A stretch of DNA of 64,000 nt from Niveibacterium microcysteis (GTDB taxonomy: Bacteria > Pseudomonadota > Gammaproteobacteria > Burkholderiales > Rhodocyclaceae), in NCBI RefSeq assembly GCF_017161445.1, contig NZ_CP071060.1, positions 4,402,001 to 4,466,000 of the forward strand. The letters run 5' to 3'. Position 1 is the first letter of the stretch. Every line of letters starts with the position of its first letter. Of this stretch, positions 25,190 through 34,575 are shown piece by piece. A program made the translations under genes and the position numbers. The notes under the pieces were generated by a model, which was not told where the DNA came from, made no database searches, and saw only the letters and a program-made list of their open reading frames with translations.

Positions 25190-27289
25190 ATGCCCGAACG
25201 CACGCTCAAACTTGGCAGTCGCCTGATCCTGCTGGATGCGCGGCCTGATCGGCTCGATCTGCGCGACCTGCCCTACCGCCCGCCGGTGACAAGCTTGCCG
25301 CAGCGCTGGCCGGATGACGCGGCGGTAGCGAAGCTCTTGCCGGCGTATCGCAAGGCCGGGCTGGTGCTGGATCAGAAGAAGGATGGCGCCTGCACCGGCT
25401 TTGGCCTGGCGGCGGTGGTGAACTTCCTGCGCTGGCGTGCCAGCGGCTTTACCCTGAACGCCTCGCAGCGCGTGAGCCCCTGGATGTTCTACCAACTCGC
25501 CCGCGTCTACGATGAGTGGCCGGGCGAGCGCTACGAAGGGTCGTCGGCACGCGGCGCGCTGAAGGGTTGGCACCGTCACGGGGTGTGCCTCGAGACGCTG
25601 TGGGGCGCACGCGGGCGACGGCCGAATTCGAAATGGGCCGAGGATGCGGTCACGCGGCCGCTCGGTGTGTACTACCGGGTCGATCGGCAGTCAGTGGTCG
25701 ACCTGCAAGCAGCTATCTCGCAGGCAGGTGCAGTGTATGTCGCGGCGAACGTCCATGCCGGCTGGCATCTCAAACCACGCAAGGGCAGCGCCCGTGTGTC
25801 ACATGCCAGCCTGCCGGCGATCACACGCCAGCCGGGTATGGGCGGCCATGCCTTCGCATTGGTCGGCTACAACGAGAACGGCTTCGTCGTGCAGAACTCC
25901 TGGGGTGAGGATTGGGGCGCCGGCGGTTTCGCACTGCTGCCCTACGAGGACTGGGCCGACAACGGGCTCGATGCATGGGTCGCCGGGCTGGGCGTGCCCC
26001 TGGCGATCGGCGGCGCCAATGGCGGGCGCGGCACACCGGCGAAAAGCCGCCAGTTCTTCGTGGCTTCACGCAGCGGTGGAAGCGGCTTGCTGTCGTCGTC
26101 GAACGATGCACAGGCCACTGCCGCAAACACGTGGAGTGAAGAGGCCGCTTACTGGCACACCCTGGTCACCGGCAACGATGGCACCGTGCTGCGCCGGCTG
26201 CCGCAGGTTGCGGACGGTGCCGACAACGCACGCTTCGTCGCCTACGAACAACCGCTCGCACGCTTCAAGGCGCAGGCCAAGGGCAGCCCGCGGCGGCTGG
26301 TGGTGTACGCGCATGGCGGGCTCAACAGTGAAGCCGATTCGATCAAGCGCATCCGCAGTCTTGGCCCCGCCTTCGATGACAACGGCCTGCATCCGCTTTT
26401 CGTAACCTGGAAGAGTGGTTGGGCGGAGGTGATCGGCCAGATGCTGGCGGACGGCTTCCGCAAGAACTTCCCCGGCGAGGATGAACCCGCACGCGGTCTT
26501 GGCGACCGCATTGTCGACGCAACGGACCGGGCACTGGAGGCCTTGTGTCGCCAGCTGCTGGTGCGCGCGATGTGGAGCGAGATGAAGGAAAACGTCGCCC
26601 GAGCCGAGTACGACGGCCAAGGCCTCGACGCGCTGGCTACTCAGATCGCCGCGCTGGCGAAGGATGCCGGCAAGGGTTTCGAACTCCACCTGGTCGGCCA
26701 CTCGGCAGGGTCTTTCGTCTGCGGTCGATTGCTGAGCGAACTGGCCAAGCATTCGGTCAGTGCAGCAAGCTGCACGCTCTACGCGCCCGCTTGCGATCTG
26801 GATTTCGCACTGACGCACTACAAGGCGGCGATCGACAGCGGCCAGCTACCGGCGGCGCGTTTTGATATCCATGCTTTGTCCGATCGGCGCGAACTGGACG
26901 ACAGCGTCGGCCCGTATCGCAAATCGCTGCTCTACCTGGTGAGCCGCGCGCTGGAGCGCTGGCACAAGACGCCGCTGCTGGGCATGGCGAGCGCCTTCGA
27001 CCCTGCCTGCAACAGCGGCGAGTACTGGCATCGCGATGCGCTCGGGAGCGTCACTGCGTGGCAGGCGTTCTGGTGGGGCACAACCGCACCAAGCGGGTTC
27101 GCCGACGACCCTGCGAAGTTGGCAGACGGGCGCCTGCATCTGCTCGATGCTGCGCAGGTCAGCAATGGTGCGCGCCAGATCGCCACTGCGCACGGTTGCT
27201 TCGACAACAGCGTCGACATCGTGCGCGCCACGATAGAGCGCATGACGGGCAGCCCCGCCACCGCGCCGTTCGGGCCGCTCACGGGCTAA
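25190..27289 (+). CDS. Papain-like (C1A) peptidase fused to alpha/beta hydrolase
   Basis: 699 residues starting after a CAGGAG site. The N-terminal half (about 20-280) is a papain-type domain: catalytic Cys68 in DGACTGFG, His220 in GMGGHAFALVGY and Asn236 in QNSWGEDWG. The C-terminal half (about 360-640) is an alpha/beta hydrolase: an oxyanion-type VVYAHGG near 363-369 and the nucleophile elbow GHSAGS with Ser505. No signal peptide or membrane segment is visible, so it may be cytoplasmic or exported by an atypical route. Neither substrate is predictable. Two unrelated catalytic triads in one chain is unusual and suggests an effector or a dual processing enzyme; that is inference. Confidence 0.82.
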   Translation: MPERTLKLGSRLILLDARPDRLDLRDLPYRPPVTSLPQRWPDDAAVAKLLPAYRKAGLVLDQKKDGACTGFGLAAVVNFLRWRASGFTLNASQRVSPWMFYQLARVYDEWPGERYEGSSARGALKGWHRHGVCLETLWGARGRRPNSKWAEDAVTRPLGVYYRVDRQSVVDLQAAISQAGAVYVAANVHAGWHLKPRKGSARVSHASLPAITRQPGMGGHAFALVGYNENGFVVQNSWGEDWGAGGFALLPYEDWADNGLDAWVAGLGVPLAIGGANGGRGTPAKSRQFFVASRSGGSGLLSSSNDAQATAANTWSEEAAYWHTLVTGNDGTVLRRLPQVADGADNARFVAYEQPLARFKAQAKGSPRRLVVYAHGGLNSEADSIKRIRSLGPAFDDNGLHPLFVTWKSGWAEVIGQMLADGFRKNFPGEDEPARGLGDRIVDATDRALEALCRQLLVRAMWSEMKENVARAEYDGQGLDALATQIAALAKDAGKGFELHLVGHSAGSFVCGRLLSELAKHSVSAASCTLYAPACDLDFALTHYKAAIDSGQLPAARFDIHALSDRRELDDSVGPYRKSLLYLVSRALERWHKTPLLGMASAFDPACNSGEYWHRDALGSVTAWQAFWWGTTAPSGFADDPAKLADGRLHLLDAAQVSNGARQIATAHGCFDNSVDIVRATIERMTGSPATAPFGPLTG

Positions 27290-27298
27290 TCCGCAGCC

Positions 27299-27556
27299 TT
27301 ACAGGCGGGCGATCTCGCGATAGCGCTGCAAGCGTGTATCCAACGGCTCGCCCCTCTGCGCAGCATCACGCCCAGCGGCGACGGCCCCGCCGCGCACCGC
27401 ATCGCTGAAGCTGACGCGAGCCGACTCCTCCACCTCGGGCATGTCGGCCCGCTCATCGACAGGCACGCGATCGCGGCGCACCGCAAGATCCCGCAGCCAG
27501 GGCGAACGCGCCAGGCTGGTGGCGGCAACGCCGGTCGAGCGGTCTTGCGCAAACAT
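27299..27556 (-). CDS. Small protein of unknown function
   Basis: 85 residues, charged, without signal peptide or membrane segment. A GGAG site lies eight bases before the ATG, and it begins 24 bases after the TerB-like gene's stop, so it is probably the second gene of that operon. I do not recognise a family. It ends 9 bases from the convergent peptidase gene. Confidence 0.45.
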   Translation of the reverse strand: MFAQDRSTGVAATSLARSPWLRDLAVRRDRVPVDERADMPEVEESARVSFSDAVRGGAVAAGRDAAQRGEPLDTRLQRYREIARL

Positions 27557-27580
27557 GGCATGTACTCCGCTCTGCTGCGT

Positions 27581-28042
27581 TCAGCAGTCCGCGCTCGGCA
27601 TACCCAGCGGCCTGCGCTCACTTCGCCGCAGGCGCGCGCCGTTCGCCACGTCGTACAGATCGAGATTCCAGGCCTTCATCGCCTGGTTCACCAGTACCGC
27701 CTCGCCGTCGGCAAGCCGCCCGTCGGCATTCACGATGTCGAGTACCGCACGCAGCATGCGCTTACGCGTCAGCGGGTCCTGGATATCCGCGAGCAGCGCG
27801 TCGATCGTGTCTTCGTCCAGCTCGATCTGACCCGACTCGCCACGGTTTGCGGAGACCAGCATGTCCTCGCAGAACTCGCGCACCACGCGATCGAAGCGAG
27901 GGTGATCCAGACCGAGGCGCGAAACGACTTCATGACGCTCGAGCGCCTCGATCTCGTTGAGATCGATCGCGCCGTCGGCCAGCAGTGCAAGGGCGACAAC
28001 GCGGGCCTTTGCTTCGGGGCTATCAGAGGGGTAGTGGCGCAT
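27581..28042 (-). CDS. TerB-like tellurite-resistance domain protein
   Basis: 153 residues from the ATG at 28042, an all-helical protein. The segments VVALALLADGAIDLNEIEALE and LDIVNADGRLADGEAVLVN are duplicated acidic helix-loop-helix units typical of TerB/COG3793 proteins, with D-x-A-I-D and D-G-R-L-A-D-G-E metal-binding-type loops. Family members are linked to metal or stress response and membrane-associated complexes. No other ter genes are nearby. Confidence 0.72.
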   Translation of the reverse strand: MRHYPSDSPEAKARVVALALLADGAIDLNEIEALERHEVVSRLGLDHPRFDRVVREFCEDMLVSANRGESGQIELDEDTIDALLADIQDPLTRKRMLRAVLDIVNADGRLADGEAVLVNQAMKAWNLDLYDVANGARLRRSERRPLGMPSADC

Positions 28043-28134
28043 GGTGTTCTCCTGTTCGCATGAATCGGCCTGGGTTCGCTGCCAACCATCGCAGCGTCTT
28101 GGGTGCAAGATTGCCAAGCGCAGCGCATTAGCAC

Positions 28135-28149
28135 CAATTAAACTAATTG
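28135..28149. promoter_or_regulatory. Dyad operator candidate between TerB-like and LysR genes
   Basis: CAATTA-AAC-TAATTG is a perfect inverted repeat in an AT-rich patch, 27 bases before the LysR start and 92 bases upstream of the divergent TerB-like start. Position and dyad fit a LysR-type autoregulatory site, though the T-N11-A core is not exact. Confidence 0.45.
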
Positions 28150-28176
28150 TTATCTCGCATTTGCTCCGACTAATCC

Positions 28177-29073
28177 ATGCCGCGCCGCCGCATTACCTTC
28201 CGCCAGCTCGAAACGTTTGCCGCCGTCGCCCGCCTGCAGAGCTTCACGCGTGCAGCCGATGCGCTGCACCTGACGCAACCGGCCGTATCGATCCAGATCC
28301 GCCAGATCGCGGATGCGATCGGCCTGCCGCTGTTCGAACAGCACGGGCGCGAAGTGCTGCTGACCAGCGCCGGTGAAGAGCTGTTGGAGACGGTGCGCAG
28401 CCTGGACGATGTATGGAACCGGTTTGAATCGGCCATCGACGACATCAAGGGCCTGCGGCGCGGCAAACTGCGGGTGGCCCTGGTCACCACGGCCAAGTAC
28501 TTTCTGCCACGGATGCTCGGCGCGTTCTGCAAGCGCTACCCGGAGATCGACATCGAGCTCGAGATCGCCAGCCGCGACAAGATTATCGAGCGCCTGCGCG
28601 GCAACCAGGATGACCTTTACGTGATGTCGCATCCGCCGGCCGATATCGATATCGTCAGCTACCCGTTCCTCGATAACGAATACGTCGTGATCGCGCCACT
28701 CAATCACCATGCCGTTGGCCAAAGCGTGACGCTGCGGGATCTGGCGGACGAGCCTTTCCTGCTGCGCGAAACCGGCTCGGGCTCCAGACTCGCGGTGGAC
28801 CAGCATCTGCGGGAGACCGGCATCGCGCTCAAGGTGCGGCTATCGCTGGCCAGCAACGAGGCAATCCGCGAACTGGTCGCCAGTGGCATGGGCCTGGCGA
28901 TCCTGTCGCGCCACGCGCTCGGCGGGCAACCTGCCGAGGCCGGGATTGCGGTACTCGACGTTACGGACTTTGTGCTCAAGCGACCATGGACGGTGGTCCA
29001 CCTTCGCAGCAAACTCCTGTCTTTGCCGGCGCAGGCCTTTCTCGACGCACTGCTGCATACCGGGCTCGCCTAA
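28177..29073 (+). CDS. LysR-family transcriptional regulator
   Basis: 298 residues. The N-terminal winged helix-turn-helix (about 5-65) reads TFRQLETFAAVARLQSFTRAA then LTQPAVSIQIRQIAD; the rest is a periplasmic-binding-like effector domain (about 92-298). The sequence is closest in character to the CbbR/CysB-type branch. Target genes may be the divergent TerB-like operon or the downstream aldolase-like gene. The effector is unknown. Confidence 0.92.
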   Translation: MPRRRITFRQLETFAAVARLQSFTRAADALHLTQPAVSIQIRQIADAIGLPLFEQHGREVLLTSAGEELLETVRSLDDVWNRFESAIDDIKGLRRGKLRVALVTTAKYFLPRMLGAFCKRYPEIDIELEIASRDKIIERLRGNQDDLYVMSHPPADIDIVSYPFLDNEYVVIAPLNHHAVGQSVTLRDLADEPFLLRETGSGSRLAVDQHLRETGIALKVRLSLASNEAIRELVASGMGLAILSRHALGGQPAEAGIAVLDVTDFVLKRPWTVVHLRSKLLSLPAQAFLDALLHTGLA

Positions 29074-29127
29074 TCGGACGACGCCCTTGCGGGCCACGCC
29101 GCACAACATCCAACAAGAGGGACCCCA

Positions 29128-30213
29128 ATGTCTTCCGCGCCCCCCAACTTCACCGACGTCCTCTCTGGCGCAGGCCCACGGCGGCCGATGCGCGAGGTGT
29201 TGCGCGAACTCGCCGATTCACTCGATGACAGCGCCTACCTCGACAACTACGGCGAGGGCGAATACCTCGCCGCTTTCGAGGCGGAAGTCGCCCATATGTT
29301 CGGTAAGGAGGCGGCCGTCTTCCTGCCCTCCGGCACGCTGGCGCAATTGATCGCACTACGGGTGTGGTGCGGGCGGCGCGGCAACTTCAGCGTTGCGATG
29401 CACCCGAGCGCGCATCCGGAGTTCGCCGAGCATGGCGGCTATCACTTCCTGCACGGCATGCAGCGCTTGCAGTTCGGCGCGCCGGAGTTCGCTGCCGAGC
29501 GCATGCCCACCGCCAAGGATTTCGAAGCCCTCGGCCAGACGCCGGGGTGTGCCTTGCTGGAACTGCCCTGCCGGCCGCTCGGGGGTCAGCTGCCGCCGTG
29601 GGACGACCTCGTCGCCACCCGCGACTGGGCGAAGGCGCGCGGGGTGCCGCTGCATCTGGATGGCGCACGGATCTGGTCCTGCCGCCCGTTCTACGGCAAG
29701 ACCTACGCCGAGATCGCGGCGCTGTTCGACAGCGTCTACGTCTCCTTCTACAAGGACCTCGGCGGCCTCAGCGGCGCGATGCTGCTGGGCAGCGCGGATT
29801 TCATCCGCGAGGCGCGGGTGTGGCAGGTACGACACGGCGGTCGGCTGCGCACGCAGGGGCCATTCGTGGCGGCGGCGCGCACCGGCCTACAGCGGACGCT
29901 GCCGCACATCGACCAGTGGGTGGCCCGCGCGCAAGCGGCGGCGGAGATCCTCTCGCGCTTCGATGCAATCACGGTCAACCCGACCGTGCCGCAGGTGAAC
30001 TTCTTCCAGCTCTATATCCGTGGCGACGCCGCCGCACTCACCGAGCGACACCACGCGCTGGCGAAGGAAACCGGCATCTTCCTGTTTCACGCGCTATCGC
30101 CCACCGTGGTGCCCGGCCTCGCCCGCACCGAGATCCACTGCTGGGCGCCGGCGATGGACTTCGACCTCGAGCGGCTCGCGCCCTTTGTCGAACGCCTGTT
30201 GGCGGCGGATTGA
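29128..30213 (+). CDS. Threonine-aldolase-like PLP enzyme (beta-eliminating lyase family)
   Basis: 361 residues. It has the fold-type I layout of low-specificity threonine aldolases: YGEGEYLAAFEAEVAHMFG (about 42-60), the substrate loop AVFLPSGTLAQL, the aspartate in HLDGARIW contacting the PLP nitrogen, and the Schiff-base lysine K209 in SFYKDLGG. It probably splits L-threonine or allo-threonine to glycine and acetaldehyde, or acts on a related beta-hydroxy amino acid. It lies 54 bases after the LysR gene in the same direction. Confidence 0.88.
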   Translation: MSSAPPNFTDVLSGAGPRRPMREVLRELADSLDDSAYLDNYGEGEYLAAFEAEVAHMFGKEAAVFLPSGTLAQLIALRVWCGRRGNFSVAMHPSAHPEFAEHGGYHFLHGMQRLQFGAPEFAAERMPTAKDFEALGQTPGCALLELPCRPLGGQLPPWDDLVATRDWAKARGVPLHLDGARIWSCRPFYGKTYAEIAALFDSVYVSFYKDLGGLSGAMLLGSADFIREARVWQVRHGGRLRTQGPFVAAARTGLQRTLPHIDQWVARAQAAAEILSRFDAITVNPTVPQVNFFQLYIRGDAAALTERHHALAKETGIFLFHALSPTVVPGLARTEIHCWAPAMDFDLERLAPFVERLLAAD

Positions 30214-30222
30214 GCGGGCCGC

Positions 30223-31182
30223 TCAGGCGCGCCGCTCGTCCTCGTCGAAGTAAGTCCAGGCGAGGATGCGGCTGCGCTTCTGCCCTTGCGCCATCTCGAT
30301 CACGCGGTGCTCGCGCGCACCGACCGCGCGCAGCGCCCGTTGCGCCACCGGGATGGTCGTCGCCTTCGAGACGAGCGAGCTGAACCAAAGGCACTGTTCG
30401 CTGTAATCAGCGCTCTCCGCGATCATGCGGCGGATGAAGCCTTCTTCGCCGCCGGGGCAGTGCAATTCCGCACCGTGCCCGCCGAAGTTGAGTCGTGGCG
30501 CTGCGCCCTGCGGATCGGCCTTGCCAAGGTTGCGCCACTTGCGTTCGCTGCCCGCACGCGCTTCGGCCAGCGAGGCATGGAAAGGCGGGTTGCAGAGCGT
30601 CAGGTGGAAGCGTTCGCGCTCGCCGATCATGCCGCGGAAGATCGCGCGCGCGGTCGGTTGAAGGCGCAGCTCAATCGCCTGGCCGAAGCGCGGGTTTGCG
30701 TCCAGCGCGGCCTGCGCGCAAGCCAGCGCATCACGGTCGATATCGAAGCCGACAAAGTGCCAGCCGTATTCGCCATGCCCGATCAGCGGGTAGATACAGT
30801 TCGCACCGACGCCGACATCGAGCACCCGCACCGCGCCGCCCGTGGGAATCTCGCCACCATGACGCTCTGCCAGCAGGTCTGCGAGGTAGTGCAGGTAATC
30901 GGCACGGCCGGGAATTGGCGGGCACAGGTATTGCGGCGGCAGATCCCAGCCGGCGATGCCGTAGTTGAGCTTAAGCAGCGCCCGGTTGAGCGCACGCACT
31001 GCAGCCGGATCAGCGAAGTCGATCGAATCGTCGCCATACGCGTTGCGGGCCACGAAGCGGGCTAGATCCGGGCTACACCCGATCAGCTGCGCAAAGTCGT
31101 AGCGGCCGCGCTGGCGGTTGCGCGGGTGCAGGCCGCTCTTGCTGGGCGGCAGGGGCGTGAAAGGGGTTGGCGTGTGGCGCAT
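30223..31182 (-). CDS. rlmF: 23S rRNA (adenine-1618-N6)-methyltransferase
   Basis: 319 residues from the ATG at 31182. N-terminal [13 protein letters not shown] and the SAM-binding loop [15 protein letters not shown], followed by the catalytic NPPFHAS motif, are diagnostic of RlmF, which methylates A1618 of 23S rRNA using S-adenosylmethionine. The frame stays open upstream to 31668, but that part overlaps another gene and does not resemble the family. It ends 9 bases from the convergent aldolase-like gene. Confidence 0.93.
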   Translation of the reverse strand: MRHTPTPFTPLPPSKSGLHPRNRQRGRYDFAQLIGCSPDLARFVARNAYGDDSIDFADPAAVRALNRALLKLNYGIAGWDLPPQYLCPPIPGRADYLHYLADLLAERHGGEIPTGGAVRVLDVGVGANCIYPLIGHGEYGWHFVGFDIDRDALACAQAALDANPRFGQAIELRLQPTARAIFRGMIGERERFHLTLCNPPFHASLAEARAGSERKWRNLGKADPQGAAPRLNFGGHGAELHCPGGEEGFIRRMIAESADYSEQCLWFSSLVSKATTIPVAQRALRAVGAREHRVIEMAQGQKRSRILAWTYFDEDERRA

Positions 31183-31264
31183 CGGGTAACCAGGGTTTCC
31201 GCCTTGCGGCGGCAAGCCGGCATGGTAAGCCAATCCGCGCGGACGACCCTGGCAGTGGCGAAGC

Positions 31265-31843
31265 TCAGTCGGGCGGGAAGCCGCACATGCCGATATCGAA
31301 ATCCGCTGTCGGCAAGCAGCGTAGATCGGGATGCGGGCTGCAATGCTCCTTGCGATAGCAGAATGAACCGCCACCATCGGCGCACAGCGTGGTGACGACG
31401 ACTTCACTGGGCGTCCCGGCGGACTCGTCCACCAGCACGACGGTGCCGCGATACGGCGAGCGCCGATCGAACCAGGGCACATCGGTAGCGCGCGAGTGAG
31501 CCTTGAAGCGGTACGCGTGGCCGGCCTCGAACCGGTATTGCAGCACGCACACCGACTGCGGCGCCGAGTAGGCGATCGCACGTGCATCGGTGAACTCGAT
31601 CCAGTGGTCACCCGGCGCGAACTCGGCGCGTCGCGCGGCCCAAGGGAAGCCGGCCATGCGCTCGCCATCCACCGCCGAGATGAAGATCTCGCCGCTGTAG
31701 ATCAGGTACTCGCGGAAGTAGCCTTCAAGGCTGGCGATCTCGTCGCGCGGCCGGTCGAGCTGCGGATACGTCGCCCAGGTATGGCAGCCGGCCAGGCCCA
31801 GCGCTGCACACAGCAACGCGCGGCACCGACCGCGCGTGCTCAC
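31265..31843 (-). CDS. Lipoprotein of unknown function after GH31 gene
   Basis: 192 residues from a GTG start whose last two bases fall in the GH31 stop (GTGA), a typical coupled junction. The signal peptide ends in the lipobox LGLAGC. The mature part has a strand-rich domain (about 60-150) and four cysteines near the C-terminus. I cannot assign a family. It lies between GH31 and rlmF in one direction. Confidence 0.65.
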   Translation of the reverse strand: MSTRGRCRALLCAALGLAGCHTWATYPQLDRPRDEIASLEGYFREYLIYSGEIFISAVDGERMAGFPWAARRAEFAPGDHWIEFTDARAIAYSAPQSVCVLQYRFEAGHAYRFKAHSRATDVPWFDRRSPYRGTVVLVDESAGTPSEVVVTTLCADGGGSFCYRKEHCSPHPDLRCLPTADFDIGMCGFPPD

Positions 31844-33687
31844 GCAAGCCTCAGGAACATCGGCAACACCTCGAGTGGCGCGGGGTAGGCGCGCAGCCAG
31901 CCGCCGGCGAACTCGGCTTCGCTCCAATAGTCGCGCCAGCGGCCCGGCGGCAGCCAGATGTCGCGCGCGGTCTGGCCCTCGACCAGCACCGGCGCGACGA
32001 GCAGGTCGTCGCCGAGCAGGTACTGGTCGGCAATCGCGGCGGCTTCGGCGCGATCCGGCGCAGTCCAGATCATCGGCCGGATCGGTGGCGTGCCATCCAC
32101 AGTCGCCTGCCGTGCAGCGGCGAGCCGCCGCGGGGCGAGCGCGACATGCAGGTCGGCATAGCGCCGGCAGATTGCGTCGACGGCCTCGCCCAATTCCCAG
32201 GGCGGGATCGAGAACTGGATTGCGAGCATCGGTGCGCAGGCCTGGGTCCAGCGGATCATCAGCTCGGGCGACACGGTGTTGCCGTAGGCATTGCCGCCGA
32301 CCATGTCGGGCAATACGAAGGGGTAGCCGACCAGACCCAGTGCAAGTGCCTGCGTGACGACGGACGCCAGGCCGTTGTCCTCACCCCAGGTGCTGAACTT
32401 GTCCCACTGGCGGTAGAGGATCGCGTTGCGCTGCCCGCGCCAGCCGCAGCGGGCTTCGCCGTAGGGGAAGTGCTCCGCGGCGAAATCCGCCCACAGCCGG
32501 CTGTATTCGCTGCGCTCGATCGGTGTGTGTGTGACTGCATCGGCGGGCAGGAAGTTGGCTTCGCCGGCGTCGAACTTGTAGCCCGCGATGCCAGTGGCGA
32601 CCTGCAGCGCCTTGAGCTTCGCCGCCCACCAGTCTCGTGCGGCAGGGCTCGTCAGATCGAGCAGGCAGGCTTCGCCCTGCCACCAGCGCACCCGGTACGG
32701 CGATCCGTCTGCATGGCGTACCACGTGGCCCAGCGCTTGCGCCTCGGCGGTGTTCGCGGCGCCGTCGGCAAGGAAGGGCGTGATCCACAGCGTCGTGGCA
32801 AAGCCCAGCTCTTGCAACGTGGCGACCAACCCGGCGGCGTCGGGAAAGCGTTGCGGATCGAACTCAGTGGCGCCGTAGGCGGCCTGCCAGCGGTCGTCGA
32901 TTTCCAGCGTCGCGCCGGGGTAGGCGTGAGCGCGGATCGCATGCGCGAATTCGAGCACCCGCTCGGCGTTGATATCGGCCTTGTACTTCGCCCAGGTGGT
33001 CCAGATCGGCGCAGCGAGCAAGGGTTCGGCCGGGATCGCCTTGGGGTGACCAAACACACCGAGCGCCTCGCGATAGGCGCCGGGCAGGTCGCCCGCGCAG
33101 ATCAGGCGCAGGCTTGTCGGCTGCGTAGCGTGCAACACAAGCCGGCGCGCGGTCGGATCGGCGCTGAGCGTCGGTCGCACACCGTCGGCCTCGAACACGG
33201 ACACCCAGCCGCGCCCGGCATCGCCCGCAGCAGCATCGCCCATCGGGTTGATGCCGGCGTGCAACGCCTCGCTGAGCACTTCGGACTGCACTGCGATGCC
33301 GCTCGACGTCAGCCACAGCGCTTCCTGGATGCAGCCGTGTCCGGCCGGGCCGTTGTCCCAGCTCATCAAGGGCGACGGCGCCAAGCTCATGCGGTCGAGC
33401 GGAAACACCTGGCGGACGAAGCTGCCTTGCCCGTACCAGTGGGCGTGGGCAGGGATCTCGATGCTCAGTGTCGCGCCGGCCGGCAAGTGGAGTCGCCAGG
33501 ATCCGCCTTCGGGCACGGCCAGCACGGCAGCGGCATGAGTGCGCGTGTCGCCGGCCTCGACCAGTTCGATACGCTGGGTCGTGCCGCTGGCCGACAAGTC
33601 CGCCAGCACGCTGCCGTAGCGGTATAGCGCTGCATGCGGGCCGTGGGGCCGCAGTGTCACGGCGTCAAGCGGCGGGTTGCCTGTCAT
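31840..33687 (-). CDS. Glycoside hydrolase family 31 protein
   Basis: 615 residues from the ATG at 33687, which has GGAGG eight bases upstream. An N-terminal beta-domain (about 1-200) precedes the TIM barrel (about 215-530). The nucleophile is D373 in YKFDAGEANF; D461 in LPDMVGGN is the likely acid/base. The sequence is of the KFDAGE subtype, which includes alpha-glucosidase-, alpha-galactosidase- and sulfoquinovosidase-like members, so the sugar is open. No signal peptide is seen; it should act on imported glycosides. A lipoprotein gene is coupled downstream. Confidence 0.88.
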   Translation of the reverse strand: MTGNPPLDAVTLRPHGPHAALYRYGSVLADLSASGTTQRIELVEAGDTRTHAAAVLAVPEGGSWRLHLPAGATLSIEIPAHAHWYGQGSFVRQVFPLDRMSLAPSPLMSWDNGPAGHGCIQEALWLTSSGIAVQSEVLSEALHAGINPMGDAAAGDAGRGWVSVFEADGVRPTLSADPTARRLVLHATQPTSLRLICAGDLPGAYREALGVFGHPKAIPAEPLLAAPIWTTWAKYKADINAERVLEFAHAIRAHAYPGATLEIDDRWQAAYGATEFDPQRFPDAAGLVATLQELGFATTLWITPFLADGAANTAEAQALGHVVRHADGSPYRVRWWQGEACLLDLTSPAARDWWAAKLKALQVATGIAGYKFDAGEANFLPADAVTHTPIERSEYSRLWADFAAEHFPYGEARCGWRGQRNAILYRQWDKFSTWGEDNGLASVVTQALALGLVGYPFVLPDMVGGNAYGNTVSPELMIRWTQACAPMLAIQFSIPPWELGEAVDAICRRYADLHVALAPRRLAAARQATVDGTPPIRPMIWTAPDRAEAAAIADQYLLGDDLLVAPVLVEGQTARDIWLPPGRWRDYWSEAEFAGGWLRAYPAPLEVLPMFLRLA

Positions 33688-33720
33688 GGTGCGGCCTCCG
33701 TCAGCGCCCTCGCGCAACAA

Positions 33721-34176
33721 TCAGGACTGACGGAACTGATCGTGGCAGCGGGTGCATGTTTGCTCAAGCCGGCTCGCCGCCGGTTTGATGGCGTCGAGTG
33801 AGCGCTTGCGCGACGCCTCAAGCAATGCATCGGCATCATCCTGAACCTGCTTGGCCAGTTGATGGAAGGCCTCGGGCTGTTGCCACACGGCGTCCTTCGC
33901 GCGCCCGACCTCGCTCGCCTGCTTCATCTCCGGGAACAGCGGCCAGGGTTGGCGTGAGAGGCGCTGCAGCGCTTCGGCATCGCGTATCGCCGCATCGGCG
34001 TCGTAGTCCTGCTTCTCTTTCACATAGGCGAGCAGATGTTCGCGCGCCTTGGTCATCTCCTTGAAGACCTTGCGCCGCTGCGCCACGGGAGAATTGGGAT
34101 CGACGCGGTCACAGCCAGCGACGCCGGCCAGCATCAAAACAAGAAGAACTGAGGACGACAGGCGAAACGAAGACAT
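33721..34176 (-). CDS. Class II (c'-type) monohaem cytochrome c lipoprotein
   Basis: 151 residues. The signal peptide ends in the lipobox VAGC (about residues 19-22). The rest is a four-helix-bundle type sequence with the haem-binding CTRCH motif near the C-terminus (about 142-146), which is the class II (c'/c-556) arrangement. It would be held in the periplasm by lipid and transfer electrons or bind small ligands such as NO. It is 33 bases upstream of the GH31 gene, on the same strand, with no evident shared task. Confidence 0.85.
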   Translation of the reverse strand: MSSFRLSSSVLLVLMLAGVAGCDRVDPNSPVAQRRKVFKEMTKAREHLLAYVKEKQDYDADAAIRDAEALQRLSRQPWPLFPEMKQASEVGRAKDAVWQQPEAFHQLAKQVQDDADALLEASRKRSLDAIKPAASRLEQTCTRCHDQFRQS

Positions 34177-34400
34177 CGGAACTCCACAAACGAATGGCTG
34201 GGCGCAGCATCTTGCTTCCCTCCCGCCATGATGCCAGCCCGACGAGGAACGCGTTCGGCGCCAACCGATCACCCCCCGTTTCTGCATTCCACGCCGAGCG
34301 GGCTGCAGTTCATCGCAGCCCGGCTGCAGCCTGCCTCGCCGCACCCTACAGTGCGCCGCAACGGCCAACACCCCGGCCGCCCCAAGCGCGAGGCCACAAA

Positions 34401-34556
34401 ATGAAAGGCTCCACCCTGATTGCCCTGCTTACCGCCGGCGCGATCCTGCTGTTCGCGGCAGTCGCCTTCGGCGGCGAACTGCCCCCCTTCCCCGGAACGC
34501 TCTCCGGTATCGTCGTGGTCTCGGCCGCGCCGAGCCTGGCCCACAAGGCCTGCTGA
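34401..34556 (+). CDS. Small hydrophobic protein ahead of LytS-type kinase
   Basis: 51 residues with one hydrophobic segment (about 5-24) and a GAGG site nine bases before the ATG. It ends 19 bases before the kinase gene and is probably co-transcribed. A cleavable signal peptide or a short membrane anchor is possible. No family recognised. Confidence 0.5.
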   Translation: MKGSTLIALLTAGAILLFAAVAFGGELPPFPGTLSGIVVVSAAPSLAHKAC

Positions 34557-34575
34557 AACACGTACGGAACAGAAC

